Below are positions 5,511 through 6,375 of a DNA stretch of 6,375 nucleotides, piece by piece. Below the pieces are notes generated by a model. That model was not told the origin of the DNA, ran no database searches, and saw nothing but the letters and a program-made list of their open reading frames with translations. The translations under genes were made by a program, and so were the position numbers. The stretch's first letter is position 1. Every line of letters begins with the position of its first letter. Location of the stretch: NCBI GenBank assembly GCA_021820025.1, contig JAKAEF010000060.1, positions 1 through 6,375 on the forward strand, in the 5' to 3' direction. This stretch comes from a bacterium. Lineage in GTDB: Bacteria > Patescibacteriota > Microgenomatia > Levybacterales > UBA12049.

Positions 5511-6375
5511 TGATTTGGAGCTGTTGTGAGCGTTGCTTTCAAATCCATTGTACTTGAATTTCTCCAAATACTCAATGTTATACTATCTCCTATTTTTTTA
5601 TTAGAAATAATTGCTGCTAAAGAATTCTTTTGCTCATCTATCGTTACCCCATCTACTTTTGTAATAATATCTCCCACCTGCACTCCTGCACTTTCTGCAG
5701 GAGACCCGGAAACAACATCTTGTACATATGCTCCTGCTACTACTCCATTTAATAATGCAATATTTTTGGGAACAAATTTATATGCAACACCTAAATATGG
5801 TCTATTAAATTGTCCTGTCTGATTAAAGTTATTTAAGGACTGCTTAACAACATTTATCGGTAATGCAAATCCAATATTTTGTCCATTTTGTGCAACTGCA
5901 GTATTAACACCAATAACTTGAGCATTTGAATTAACTAATGGGCCTCCGCTATTTCCAGGATTAATTGGCGCAGATGTTTGGATAACATTATCTAATTGTT
6001 CTACATACCCCTGATACGTATCTCCTGCTTGAATCCCCCTTCCAAGTCCAGAAATTACACCCGTTGTAACAGTATTTCTAAATTCGCCCAAAGCTGTTCC
6101 AATGGCAATTGCAAATTGACCAACCTGTAAATTAGATGAATTCCCAAGCACTACTGGCTGTAATGCATTACCATTATTTTGCGAAGGATCTATTTTAAGA
6201 ATTGCAATATCATTTAATGGATCCCGATAAATTTTTGTAATATCATATTTTTTGTCGTTTGCTGTAACAACTTCATATTTTCCGGAAGTATCAGCAACAA
6301 CATGCTTATTCGTAACAATAAGTCCATCCGAATTTACAATAAACCCCGACCCACTACTTTGTGGCTGGGAATTAT
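5507..6375 (-). CDS. HtrA/DegP-like serine protease with one PDZ domain, 5'-truncated by the window edge
   Basis: Envelope quality-control protease that cleaves unfolded or mislocalised proteins outside the cytoplasm. The frame is open through base 6374, giving 288 visible residues; the GTG at 6151 is internal. The S1C trypsin-like domain has a full triad: His in VTNKHVV (codon 6304-6302), Asp in PLNDIAIL (6211-6209), Ser in NPGNSGGPL (5950-5948), with GSGFIVNSDG before the His. A single PDZ domain follows (about the last 98 residues), with carboxylate-binding loop YLGV and the usual GSPAESAGVQVGDIITKVDG. There is no second PDZ, so the layout is that of DegS or of Gram-positive HtrA forms. 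The missing N-terminus probably holds a membrane anchor. The stop is TGA, sharing ATGA with murB. The family is firm; the exact member (HtrA, DegP or DegS) is not assignable. Confidence 0.95.
   Translation of the reverse strand, partial: NSQPQSSGSGFIVNSDGLIVTNKHVVADTSGKYEVVTANDKKYDITKIYRDPLNDIAILKIDPSQNNGNALQPVVLGNSSNLQVGQFAIAIGTALGEFRNTVTTGVISGLGRGIQAGDTYQGYVEQLDNVIQTSAPINPGNSGGPLVNSNAQVIGVNTAVAQNGQNIGFALPINVVKQSLNNFNQTGQFNRPYLGVAYKFVPKNIALLNGVVAGAYVQDVVSGSPAESAGVQVGDIITKVDGVTIDEQKNSLAAIISNKKIGDSITLSIWRNSSTMDLKATLTTAPNQ

Noticed and set aside
5511..5567. An upstream ATG at 5567 for murB
   Set aside because: It would overlap the PDZ-coding end of htrA by 61 bases, and the added residues do not resemble a MurB N-terminus; ATG 5510 gives a classic ATGA junction.
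6149..6151. GTG at 6151 as the start of the protease
   Set aside because: It lies after the His and Asp of the catalytic triad; the frame is open to the window edge and carries those residues.

Overview
The window looks like a piece of a small-genome, AT-rich bacterium, most plausibly of the Candidate Phyla Radiation (Patescibacteria, perhaps the Microgenomates side). The grounds are compact gene packing, 1- to 11-base overlaps, almost no Shine-Dalgarno sequences, lineage-flavoured variants of housekeeping proteins (MurB, RF1), and a secreted Cys-containing helical protein of a type I associate with that group. The placement is inference from pattern recognition, not from a search. UGA, UAG and UAA all serve as stops, so the standard code fits and a UGA=Gly code does not.

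Layout, left to right. (1) 1-840 (+): the last 279 codons of peptide chain release factor 1 (prfA), open at the left edge. (2) 2982-830 (-): a two-gene unit, a KefB/KefC-type cation:proton antiporter with a cytosolic RCK (TrkA-N) domain, followed through a one-base TAATG overlap by a GNAT acetyltransferase whose end runs 11 bases into the end of prfA. (3) 2983-3057: a 75-base divergent control region with one promoter candidate for each direction; both place the transcript start at or within a couple of bases of the start codon, which suggests leaderless mRNAs. (4) 3058-4078 (+): two small uncharacterised envelope genes, a secreted protein with a signal peptide, a Pro/Gln/Asn-rich linker and a helical two-cysteine domain, then a single-pass membrane protein with a Pro/Thr-rich linker and a short helical tail. 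(5) 6375-4088 (-): a tightly packed operon, htrA-like serine protease (5' end beyond the right edge), then murB (ATGA overlap), then a purine phosphoribosyltransferase (one-base gap).

Functionally the window joins translation termination (RF1), ion homeostasis (antiporter), envelope quality control and wall synthesis (HtrA, MurB), and nucleotide salvage (phosphoribosyltransferase). The least explained part is the secreted/membrane pair at 3058-4078. No RNA genes, mobile elements, CRISPR arrays or convincing intrinsic terminators were seen. No gene-free stretch exceeds 75 bases.
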